Position numbers and translations under genes: made by a program
Notes under the pieces: generated by a model
Databases searched by the model: none
What the model was told of the DNA's origin: nothing
Seen by the model: the letters and a program-made list of their open reading frames with translations, nothing else
Assembly: GCF_042767895.1 (NCBI RefSeq)
Contig: NC_091588.1
Location: forward strand, 6,200,489 to 6,211,950
From: Penaeus vannamei
Lineage: Eukaryota > Arthropoda > Malacostraca > Decapoda > Penaeidae
Length of the DNA stretch: 11,462 nt
Reading direction: 5' to 3'
Part shown: positions 1 through 7,467 of the stretch, in pieces
Layout: each line of letters opens with the position of its first letter
Position numbering within the stretch: the first letter of the stretch is position 1

Positions 1-84
1 ATCCATCCTCTTCGGTTGTCAGGAAGGCCGGAAATCCTATCTTCAAGCCATACAATTTGCGTCATGTCGACCCGGTGATCATTC
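1..84. mobile_element. possible 3' tail of a non-LTR retroelement (remnant)
   Basis: This is low-copy sequence of balanced composition, unlike the repeats that follow. The pieces GGTTGTCAGGAAGG (16-29) and CATGTCGACCCGGTGATC (63-80) resemble, from memory, the 3' non-coding end of RTE-like LINEs and derived SINEs in animals, where a GTGTCAGGAAGG-type block is followed by a short spacer and a GTCGACCC-type block. No reverse transcriptase reading frame is present and the left end is cut by the window. Positions 85-130 are also non-repetitive and show nothing recognisable. A chance resemblance is quite possible. A search against a crustacean repeat library would decide it. Confidence 0.22.
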
Positions 85-130
85 CCCTGCTCGCATGATA
101 GATTTATACTCATTATTGAATCATTTTTGA

Positions 131-511
<381 letters not shown>

Positions 512-557
512 AAGAAAACATACACCTTCCTCCACATTGGTTGAAATACACAATAAC

Positions 558-925
558 ACACGATCGCAATACACAAAACAAAGAAATACACTACAACACA
601 ACACGGAAAAATAACACAAAACAGAGAAATACACGATAACACAACACGGAAAAATAACACAAAACAAAGAAATACACTGCTACATAACACGGAAAAATAA
701 CACAAACAAAATTAACGATAACACAACACGGAAAAATAACACAAAACAAAGAAATACACTACAACATAACACGGAAAAATAACACAAAACAAAGAAATAC
801 AACACGGAAAAATAACACAAAACAAAGAAATACAACACGTAAAAATAACACAAAACAAAGAAATACAACACGGAAAAATAACACAAAACAAAGAAATACA
901 CGATATCACAAACACGAAAAAAATA
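558..925. repeat. A-rich minisatellite, 43-bp and 33-bp units
   Basis: The anchor ACACG(G) recurs at 558, 601, 644, 687, 726, 769, 802, 835, 868 and 912. Successive spacings are 43, 43, 43, 39, 43, 33, 33, 33 and 44. The core of each unit is ACACGGAAAAATAACACAAA followed by ACAAAGAAATAC. The 33-bp form is the 43-bp form without a 10-bp piece related to ACTACAACAT. The first and last units are the most degenerate, as expected at array edges. On the minus strand it reads as Phe/Val/Leu/Cys-rich peptide, which is a by-product of the repeat. Confidence 0.95.
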
Positions 926-1050
926 ATCCCAAGGAAAGGAGTCACGTTTTCTATTTCAAGGGTAAACTCCTCGAAATGGTGTATCATCTTCGTCAAATAT
1001 CGCATGGCGTATGTGACTCACATTGCTCCATAACAGATGAGATTCGTGAC
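926..1050. other. unique sequence, no feature recognised
   Basis: This is about 125 bp of non-repetitive DNA between the A-rich minisatellite and the G-run block. I see no splice-bounded exon, RNA gene or known motif. The frame from 976 has a non-repetitive start of about 30 codons, but it runs directly into the C-rich repeat and there is no other sign of coding. Confidence 0.6.
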
Positions 1051-1082
1051 GGGGGGGGGCGGGGGCGGGGTGAGGGGAGGGG
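1051..1082 (+). other. G-run block, potential G-quadruplex
   Basis: The plus strand carries G9-C-G5-C-G4-TGA-G4-A-G4 within 32 nt. Four or more G-runs of at least four bases joined by loops of 1-3 bases satisfy the usual quadruplex pattern with very short loops. It abuts the C-rich tract that begins about four bases later, so the G-rich strand switches at this point. Confidence 0.75.
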
Positions 1083-1085
1083 TCA

Positions 1086-1410
1086 GTCTTTCCTTGCCCT
1101 CCCATTCCCCCTTCCTCTCCACCCCTTCCCCCCCTCCCCTCAACCCTTTCCCCTCCCCCACTTCCCCTACCCCTCCCCCACTTCCACCCTTCCCCTTCCC
1201 CCTCCCAACCCCCCTACCCCTCCCACTCCCCCTTTCCCCTCCCACTCCCCCTTCCCCCCTTTCCTTCCCCACTCCCCTTCCCCTCCCACCTTCCCCTCCC
1301 AGCCCCCATTCCCCCTCCCACTTCCCCCTGACCCTTCCCCTCAACCAACCCCTCCCCCTCCCACTCCCCCTTCCCCTCAACCCCTTCCCCTCCCCTCTCT
1401 TGCCCTCCCA
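1086..1410. repeat. C-rich pyrimidine tract (CCCCTTCC/CCCACT-type)
   Basis: This is low-complexity sequence built from CCCCTTCCC, CCCACTCCCC and CCCTCAACC-like words with no strict period. The minus strand therefore carries many G3-G5 runs. The only purines are isolated A residues, mostly in CAC and CAACC, plus a few G. The Pro/Ser/Leu-rich and Gly/Arg/Glu-rich open frames on the two strands are repeat by-products. Confidence 0.93.
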
Positions 1411-1464
1411 CAAAGCAAGGTCACCTGGTCCACCTTTGACCTACTTTTGAAAGTGTAGCTGCAC
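1411..1464. other. short unique island with nuclear-receptor-like half sites
   Basis: This is non-repetitive DNA between the C-rich tract and the GT array. AGGTCA lies at 1418-1423 and its inverse TGACCT at 1437-1442. On the minus strand, 1442 down to 1430 reads AGGTCA-A-AGGTGG, an imperfect direct repeat with a 1-bp gap (DR1-like). Such half sites are short and occur by chance, and there is no nearby gene or promoter to support function. Confidence 0.2.
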
Positions 1465-1502
1465 GTGTGTGTGTGTGTGTGTGTGTGTTTCTGTGTGGGT
1501 CT
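1465..1502. repeat. (GT)n microsatellite leading into the 34-bp array
   Basis: This is a run of GTGTGT followed by TTTCTGTGTGGGT. It forms the left edge of the GT-rich block, and the 34-bp minisatellite probably arose from sequence of this kind. Confidence 0.9.
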
Positions 1503-1740
1503 GTCTGTCTACATGTTGGTGCACTTGTGTGTGTTTGTCTGTCTACATGTTGGTGCACTTGTGTGTGTTTGTCTGTCTACATGTTGGTGCACTTGTGTGT
1601 GTTTGTCTGTCTACATGTTGGTGCACTTGTGTGTGTTTGTCTGTCTACATGTTGGTGCACTTGTGTGTGTTTGTCTGTCTACATGTTGGTGCACTTGTGT
1701 GTGTTTGTCTGTCTACATGTTGGTGCACTTGTGTGTGTTT
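1503..1740. repeat. 34-bp minisatellite, seven identical copies
   Basis: ACATGTTGGTGCACTTG begins at 1511, 1545, 1579, 1613, 1647, 1681 and 1715, a constant step of 34. Seven full units tile 1503-1740 with no mismatch that I can find. Each unit carries two 6-bp palindromes, ACATGT and GTGCAC, plus GTCTGTCT and a GT run. Because 34 is not a multiple of three and the unit has no stop in any forward frame, all three plus frames stay open across the array, giving Cys/Val/Leu-rich peptides. This is not evidence of coding. Confidence 0.98.
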
Positions 1741-1797
1741 GTTTTTGTGTTTGTGTGTTTGTGTATGTGTGCAAGTGGGTTCTTTGTGTGTGTTTGT
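1741..1797. repeat. degenerate GT-rich tail
   Basis: These are imperfect GTTTGTGT words with GTGCAAGTGGG near 1769-1779. They continue the GT block up to the pyrimidine tract and carry no 34-bp unit. Confidence 0.85.
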
Positions 1798-1816
1798 CTG
1801 TCCCCTCCACCCCCCC

Positions 1817-1884
<68 letters not shown>

Positions 1885-2264
1885 CTTCTTTCTTTCTCTC
1901 TCTCTCTCCTTCCTCTCTCCTCCATCTCCCCTCCACCCATCCCTCTCCTTCCCCCACTCCTTCCTCCCTCTTCCTCTCTCTCCACTTCCACCCATTCCCC
2001 TAACTCCCCCCTTCTCTCTCCCTCTCTTTCTCCTCCTCCTTCTCCCTCCCTCTCTCCACTGCCATTCCCTAACTCCCTCCCTCTCTCTCTCTCTCTCTCT
2101 TCTTCCTCCTTCCTTCCCTCCCTCTCCTTCTCCACCCCCTTCCACCCCCTCCTCCTCTCCCCCTCCCTCTCCCTTCCCCTCTCCTTCTCTCTCCCCCCTC
2201 TAACCATCCCTCTCCACCCACCCCCTCTCCCACTCCCCTCCCTCTCCCCCCCTCCCTCTCCCCC
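1798..2264. repeat. pyrimidine tract, (TC)n then CCT/CTT-rich
   Basis: The plus strand is C/T for about 467 bp with only isolated A residues (CAC, CAT, CTAACTCC) and a single G near 2060. A pure (TC)n stretch lies at about 1829-1878. The rest is an irregular mixture of CTCC, TTCC and CCCC words. Homopyrimidine/homopurine DNA of this type can form triplex (H-DNA). It ends abruptly at the inverted-repeat spacer, after which the strand bias flips. Confidence 0.94.
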
Positions 2265-2325
2265 AGTGACTCACACACAAACCGCAGACAAGAAATTCCT
2301 GGAACATGGATAAGGATGAGTCACT
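2265..2325. other. unique spacer bounded by an exact 9-bp inverted repeat
   Basis: AGTGACTCA at 2265-2273 is matched by its reverse complement TGAGTCACT at 2317-2325, leaving a 43-nt loop. Each arm contains the AP-1/TRE consensus TGA(C/G)TCA. Near the middle, TTCCTGGAA (2296-2304) fits the STAT-type TTCNNNGAA palindrome. The spacer sits exactly where the plus strand changes from pyrimidine-rich to purine-rich. The arms are seen directly. Protein binding is only a possibility, since no gene is nearby in the window. Confidence 0.6.
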
Positions 2326-2737
2326 AGCAACGGGTGATAAAAGTCTGGGGATAGAGATAGGGAAGATGAAGAAGGAAGAGGGAGAAATAGAGATAAAGAT
2401 GGAGAAGGAGGAGGAGGAGAGGGAGAAGGAGAAGGAAGAGAAGGAGAAAGAAAAGGAGGAGATGGAGAAGGAGAAGGATGAGATGGAGAAGAAGAAAAGA
2501 GAAAAAAAGGAGATAAATATGGAGAAGGAGAAGGAAAAAGAAAAGGAGGAGATGGAGAAGGACAAGGAGGAGATAGAGGTGGAGAGGGAGAAGAAGAAAG
2601 AGAATAAAAAGAGGAAGATAAAGATAATGGAGGAGGAAAGGAAGATAATAAAGGTGGAGAAAGAGAGGGAGGAAAAAAAGGAGGAGGAGAGGAAAGTGAT
2701 AAAGGGGGTGGGGAGAAAAAAGAGAGATAGAAGATAA
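2306..2737 (+). other. open frame in purine tract, Lys/Glu-rich, coding doubtful
   Basis: An ATG at 2306 opens 143 codons. The first 20 or so residues are of mixed composition (MDKDESLATGDKSLGIEIGK) and come partly from the unique spacer. From about residue 21 on, the frame is almost entirely Lys, Glu, Met, Ile and Arg in E/K alternation, as expected for a charged single helix or coiled coil, but also exactly what any GGA/GAA/AAA-rich DNA encodes. There is no domain, no codon bias beyond the purine bias, and no visible promoter or poly-A signal tied to it. I regard it as a probable by-product of the purine tract. It is listed because it is the only frame with a non-repeat start. Confidence 0.12.
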
Positions 2738-2992
2738 CGAAGATGGAAAATATAACGAAAGAGACAAAGAAGATGGAGAAGGAAAAGGCAAAGAAATGAA
2801 GTAAGAAAAAGGAGAATGGAAAGAGAACGAATAAGAAGACGAAAACATAAAAAAGGTGAGAGTTGATGATAATGAAATGGAGGAGATAAAGGAAATGATG
2901 AAGAAAGCAGAGAGAGAGAGAGAGAGAAATCGGAGGAGGGAGAGAGAAAGAGAGACGGAGGGAGGGAGGGAGGGAGAGAGGGAGAGAGATAG

Positions 2993-3069
<77 letters not shown>

Positions 3070-3100
3070 CGGAGGGAGAGAGAGAGAGAGAAATAACAGG
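2338..3100. repeat. purine tract, GGAGAA-type then (GA)n
   Basis: The plus strand is strongly A/G-rich for about 760 bp. The left part (to about 2740) is built from GGAGAAGG, AAGGAGATGG and AAAGG words. The middle (2740-2900) is more A-rich, with scattered T and C. The right part (about 2905-3095) is (GA)n, with a nearly pure run near 2995-3050 and GGGAGGGAGGG words near 2958-2972. It is opposite in strand bias to the pyrimidine tract 75 bp to its left. The 361-aa minus-strand frame through it is Ser/Phe/Leu repeat sequence only. Confidence 0.93.
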
Positions 3101-3121
3101 GAAATGAAGAAAGAAGAAAAT

Positions 3122-3168
3122 TCAGTGACTCTATTGCCTTGGCGGAGGTATGCGTTCTCTAAGTGCCT
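3122..3168 (+). mobile_element. conserved retroelement-like tail motif
   Basis: A short GC-balanced block, CAGTGACTCTATTGCCTTGG (3122-3141) continuing as CGGAGGTATGCG and TCTCTAAGTGCC, stands between a purine tract and an AT-trinucleotide tract. I recall very similar words (CCTTGGCGGAGGTATGCG followed by CTCTNNGAGTGC) as a dispersed repeat in many marine invertebrate and other animal sequences, often directly followed by a simple repeat. That would fit the 3' end of a SINE or LINE with a microsatellite tail. I cannot name the family and see no tRNA-related head or reverse transcriptase nearby, so it is a fragment. Confidence 0.4.
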
Positions 3169-3531
3169 TTTCGTTATTATTGTTATCCTTGTCATTGTCA
3201 TTATTATACGTATTATTATTACTATTGTTATTATAATAATTGTCATTGCTGTTGTTGTTATTATTATCATTATTTCAATTATCATCCTTATTTTTATTCA
3301 TTTATGTCATTATTTTTATCATTGCTATTATTATTATCATTTTTATCATTGTTGTTATTATCGTTATCATTGTTATTATTACTGTTGTTATTAACATGAT
3401 GATTATTGTCATTATTACTATTTTTATTTTCATTATTAGCATATTATTATTATCATCATTATCATTGTCGTGTTTGCTGTTATCATTATCATCACTATTT
3501 CTATCGTTATCATATTTTTCTCTCTCCAGTT
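3169..3531. repeat. degenerate trinucleotide tract (RTY)n
   Basis: This is a run of ATT, ATC, GTT, GTC and occasional ACT/CTT triplets. Purine-T-pyrimidine periodicity is clear, with phase slips (for example near 3310). In one phase it reads as Ile/Val, in another as Leu/Ser and in the third as Tyr/Cys/His, which explains the hydrophobic open frames on the plus strand. It immediately follows the retroelement-like motif and may be its expanded and decayed tail. Confidence 0.88.
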
Positions 3532-3780
3532 TATTCATTAATTTGCCATTTTCTATTTTTTTTCTATTTTTATTTTTATTTTTTTTTTATTAGAAGAAAA
3601 GATTACACGAAACATGATTAGATTTTTTTCTTTTTGACTTTTGACTGTTTACCTTTTTTTTTTTTTTTTTTTTTGCTATTTACTAAGCTTCTTGCATGTG
3701 TAAGAGTGATTATTTGTTAACATAATGGGTAACTCAAGACCGACATGGCAATTTTATGAGCGCTGTAAAAGGCAAGAGCA
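3532..3780. other. T-rich and unique sequence, includes T21
   Basis: This is T-rich DNA with TTTTTATTTTTATTTTT words, then a T21 homopolymer at 3654-3674, then about 105 bp of non-repetitive sequence (3675-3780) with no motif I can identify. No exon or RNA gene is supported. The plus-strand frame starting at 3725 has about 20 non-repeat codons before it enters the (TC)n tract and is not convincing. Confidence 0.65.
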
Positions 3781-4395
<615 letters not shown>

Positions 4396-4495
4396 GTTTA
4401 TTAAGTTAGTAATGATTGCTTAGAATTATGCAGACCATGTGTTTGTATATGTACTAAACGCACATTCACTCACACACTCATTCCCTGGCGCACTC
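4396..4495. other. unique AT-rich spacer
   Basis: This is about 100 bp of ordinary sequence between the (TC)n and (CA)n arrays. No motif, exon or RNA gene is recognised. Confidence 0.6.
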
Positions 4496-4746
<251 letters not shown>

Positions 4747-4980
4747 AATACTCTTTTTATTTATCTATTACCCTTATTAAAAAAAAATAATGTTTTGTTA
4801 AATTTAGACAATAACGCAAAATTCATGCTGTTACCCTTACTGTAATTGAATTAAATATATAATAGTATTTCTTTGCGACAGAGAAAAGTCAATTGAAAAT
4901 AAATTGAAAATCAAATAGATTGAAGAAAATTTTGTTCTTGACGTCATGTCATATGTATGAATAAAATTTAGAAAATAAAC
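4747..4980. other. unique AT-rich sequence
   Basis: This is about 230 bp of AT-rich, mostly non-repetitive DNA, becoming A/T-biased toward the 55-bp array on the right. It includes an A8 run near 4780-4787. Nothing coding or structural is recognised. Confidence 0.6.
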
Positions 4981-5256
4981 AGATATGAAATAAATGAATA
5001 AAATATAAAGAATGAATGAAATATAATAAATAAATAAATATAAAATAGAAAAGTAAAACATAAAGAATAAATAAAGTATAATAAATAAATGGATATGAAG
5101 TAAAAGAATAAAATATAAAGAATAAATAAAGTATAATAAATAAATAGATATGAAGTAAAAGAATAAAATATAAAGAATAAATAAAGTATAATAAATAAAT
5201 AGATATGAAATGAAAAAATAGAATAAAGAATAAATAAAATATAAAAATATATATAA
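4981..5256. repeat. AT-rich 55-bp minisatellite, about five copies
   Basis: GATATGAA occurs at 4982, 5092, 5147 and 5202, and a degenerate version falls at the expected 5037, giving a 55-bp step throughout. The unit reads GATATGAAGTAAAAGAATAA, then AATATAAAGAATAAATAAAG, then a TATAATAAATAAATA-type end. The units at 5092 and 5147 are nearly identical and those at 4982 and 5037 are the most diverged. The right end dissolves into ATATATAATATATAATATAT. Minus-strand frames here are Tyr/Ile/Leu/Phe repeats without coding support. Confidence 0.93.
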
Positions 5257-5790
5257 TATATAATATATCGATATTTCACGGCATAGAAAAAGAGAGTACA
5301 AAAAAGTCATTTAAGCAATCAATGGACAAAAATGTATTTGACATTTTACCTAAAAGAATGGACTGATGGAATTATATTTAAATCTTTCCCATTTCTGGAA
5401 AAAAAAGAGATGAAATAACGAAAATAATATCTTCAACTTTCACATCACGTTTGCGTCGTGTGGAGGTTCATTTCGTTAAATTACTGTCAATATTCGTCAT
5501 ATTCGGACAAAGAACGATCTCTCTGTTTCGTGTTTCGTTACATGTTATTCACATTATTCAATTTGCTGAATGACCGTGGCGTGTCTGCCAAAGAACATGC
5601 ATTATAAGCCGTAGAAACCTGTGCTGGAGTGAACAGTATCTTTTCCCTTCGATTTTAACCCCAAAATGCTGATGCCAGTACTCATAGTCGAATTGTAAGC
5701 CAGGTTAAGGTCTGGGTATGAAATAGTGGATTTGGAAAGATAGATGTCAATACTATAATTGTTTTTTTGGGATTTTGTGTTTGCCTTGAA
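5257..5790. other. largest unique island left of the gap
   Basis: This is about 530 bp of non-repetitive sequence of moderate AT content. No open frame of useful length, RNA gene or recognised domain is present. A TATA-like ATTATAAG at 5601-5608 has ACAGT about 31 bp downstream (5633-5637), loosely matching an arthropod TATA plus initiator arrangement, but no reading frame follows. It is the best anchor for mapping or primer-independent comparison because it is free of simple repeats. Confidence 0.6.
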
Positions 5791-5872
5791 GGGGAGGGGG
5801 TTGTACGTGTGTGTGGGGGGGGGGGAGTGTGTGTGGGTATGTGTTGGGAGGGGGGGTATGTATGTGTGTGTG
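5791..5872 (+). repeat. G-run and GT-rich block
   Basis: The plus strand has G4 (5791-5794), G5 (5796-5800), G11 (5815-5825), G3 (5835-5837), G3 (5846-5848) and G7 (5850-5856), separated by GT-rich words. Quadruplex formation is possible, though some loops are long. The 64-codon minus-strand frame here is Pro/Thr/His repeat sequence and is not supported as a gene. Confidence 0.8.
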
Positions 5873-5962
5873 ACAATGTTTGTGTGAACTTGTATAAATA
5901 GAGAGAGAGAGAAAGAGACTGATTTTTTAAATTTTTTTTTACATTTAAAAATCCGGGGATAT
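5873..5962. other. gap-flanking sequence with a short (GA)n
   Basis: This is about 90 bp of sequence with a small GAGAGAGAGA run near 5901-5918 and an A/T-rich stretch, ending at TCCGGGGATAT immediately before the gap. Nothing else is recognised. Confidence 0.6.
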
Positions 5963-6462
5963 NNNNNNNNNNNNNNNNNNNNNNNNNNNNNNNNNNNNNN
6001 NNNNNNNNNNNNNNNNNNNNNNNNNNNNNNNNNNNNNNNNNNNNNNNNNNNNNNNNNNNNNNNNNNNNNNNNNNNNNNNNNNNNNNNNNNNNNNNNNNNN
6101 NNNNNNNNNNNNNNNNNNNNNNNNNNNNNNNNNNNNNNNNNNNNNNNNNNNNNNNNNNNNNNNNNNNNNNNNNNNNNNNNNNNNNNNNNNNNNNNNNNNN
6201 NNNNNNNNNNNNNNNNNNNNNNNNNNNNNNNNNNNNNNNNNNNNNNNNNNNNNNNNNNNNNNNNNNNNNNNNNNNNNNNNNNNNNNNNNNNNNNNNNNNN
6301 NNNNNNNNNNNNNNNNNNNNNNNNNNNNNNNNNNNNNNNNNNNNNNNNNNNNNNNNNNNNNNNNNNNNNNNNNNNNNNNNNNNNNNNNNNNNNNNNNNNN
6401 NNNNNNNNNNNNNNNNNNNNNNNNNNNNNNNNNNNNNNNNNNNNNNNNNNNNNNNNNNNNNN
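5963..6462. other. assembly gap, exactly 500 N
   Basis: Five hundred undetermined bases. The round number indicates a placeholder inserted at a scaffold join, so the true distance is unknown and the sequences on either side may not be adjacent in the genome. Confidence 0.99.
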
Positions 6463-6503
6463 TAATATATTATAAAAATAAAAATAAAAAAAAAAACAAT
6501 ATA

Positions 6504-6553
<50 letters not shown>
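6463..6553. repeat. A/T-rich and (AT)n microsatellite at gap edge
   Basis: AAAATAAAAA words lead into an (AT)n run from 6507 to 6553, about 23 dinucleotides. Self-complementary AT DNA next to the gap is a plausible reason for the assembly break. Confidence 0.95.
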
Positions 6554-6556
<3 letters not shown>

Positions 6557-6772
6557 TTCTCCCTCTCTCTTCCCTATTCCATTAAGCCTCGAAGAATCAT
6601 ATCGCTATTTTTCCCCTGAATATCCCTTTACTTATCTCCATAATATGGCATCCGTTCTACAGTTCCATGTAGTGAAAGAAGGCGAGCAGCACCGCAGAGT
6701 TTTGCCATTTATTGTCCAGATTTTTTTATGATGATTGTTAACTTGTTTTTCATGTTATTCTAACTGACAACT

Positions 6773-7351
6773 AACTGTATTTTGATAACTATGCCGTAAT
6801 TGAATACTTAAAATACTTAAAATACTTAAAATACTTAGAATACTTAAAAGACAAATCATTTATGTTATACTCTTGTCGCATTACAAACTTAATTTTCATG
6901 TCCAGGTCATATATAAATGTTATAATACGAGGAAGAAACTTGTCCACCATGAATATGATAAACAAAAACATATCAATAAGAACTCCAGAGAAACACAACG
7001 TTGAGCCTAAAATATATCTAAATTAAGGACAAAATATATAATACAGGAATGACTAAAGTGTTTTTAGTTGTTTATGTCAAGATAACAAATGAACCGTAGT
7101 TTTGACAACTTTATCGTAAAGGCTTACTCAAATACACCATTCCTATTCAGTTACATAAAGATTTATTTTCATGTACAGTATATAAATGTTACTAGTGGAA
7201 AAAAAAATAAGGTTATTCAACAAGAATACAATATACAATATACACATTGAAATCTACAAGCGATTATTTACAGCAAGACGAAGGCCAAACACAGAAAAAC
7301 AAAAATGGTTTTGATTTAGTTCCAAACATTAATCAAAGGAGGATTAAAGTG
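6773..7351 (+). repeat. diverged tandem duplication, about 290-320 bp units
   Basis: Three ordered matches link a left copy and a right copy. AACTGTATTTTGATAACT (6773) matches AACCGTAGTTTTGACAACT (7092). TTTTCATGTCCAGGTCATAT (6893), running on to AAATGTTA, matches TTTTCATGTACAGTATATAA (7166), running on to ATGTTA. GACTAAAGTG (7051) matches GATTAAAGTG (7342). Offsets are 319, 273 and 291. The fall of 46 between the first two is about the length of the 9-bp array in the left copy. The copies are otherwise quite diverged, so the duplication is old, and the alignment is by eye. Confidence 0.55.
6803..6847. repeat. 9-bp tandem repeat, five copies
   Basis: AATACTTAA is repeated at 6803, 6812, 6821, 6830 (as AATACTTAG) and 6839. 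It lies within the left copy of the tandem duplication and has no counterpart in the right copy, so it probably expanded after the duplication. Confidence 0.96.
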
Positions 7352-7467
7352 TGTAATCATCATAGGGAAGAAAGTCACGTATCATTTAATTGTATATTCT
7401 GAGAGGCAACACTCTATAGAGATGTCATATAACATGGACGTGGCTAAGACCAGGTGCGGATGGGAGA

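Larger units (their letters stand above)
6554..7467. other. longest unique AT-rich island, no gene recognised
   Basis: This is about 900 bp of mostly single-copy-looking, AT-rich DNA. The only long frame is a 69-codon minus-strand frame at 6789-6998, whose C-terminal part is a (Lys-Tyr-Phe)n run translated from the 9-bp repeat. It has no domain and no coding evidence. The island contains a diverged tandem duplication (about 6773-7351, listed separately). No RNA gene or promoter is supported. Confidence 0.6.

Noticed and set aside
1465..2313. Three parallel plus-strand frames of 178-282 codons with a 34-residue protein repeat
   Set aside because: A 34-bp DNA unit read in rotating frames gives a 34-residue period automatically. 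All three frames are open, so this is no evidence of a repeat protein.
2200..3285. 361-codon minus-strand frame
   Set aside because: It begins in the (RTY)n tract, runs through the complement of a purine tract and ends in the pyrimidine tract. The translation is Ile/Thr, then Ser/Phe/Leu low complexity, with no domain.
3104..3394. Hydrophobic frame that looks like a membrane protein (Ile/Val-rich)
   Set aside because: It is the direct translation of (RTY)n triplets, and alternative frames give Leu or Tyr/Cys runs of similar length. A phase slip ends the pattern.
6789..6998. 69-codon minus-strand frame
   Set aside because: It has no recognisable domain, and the C-terminal part is a Lys-Tyr-Phe run from the 9-bp repeat. 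Such short frames are expected in AT-rich unique DNA.
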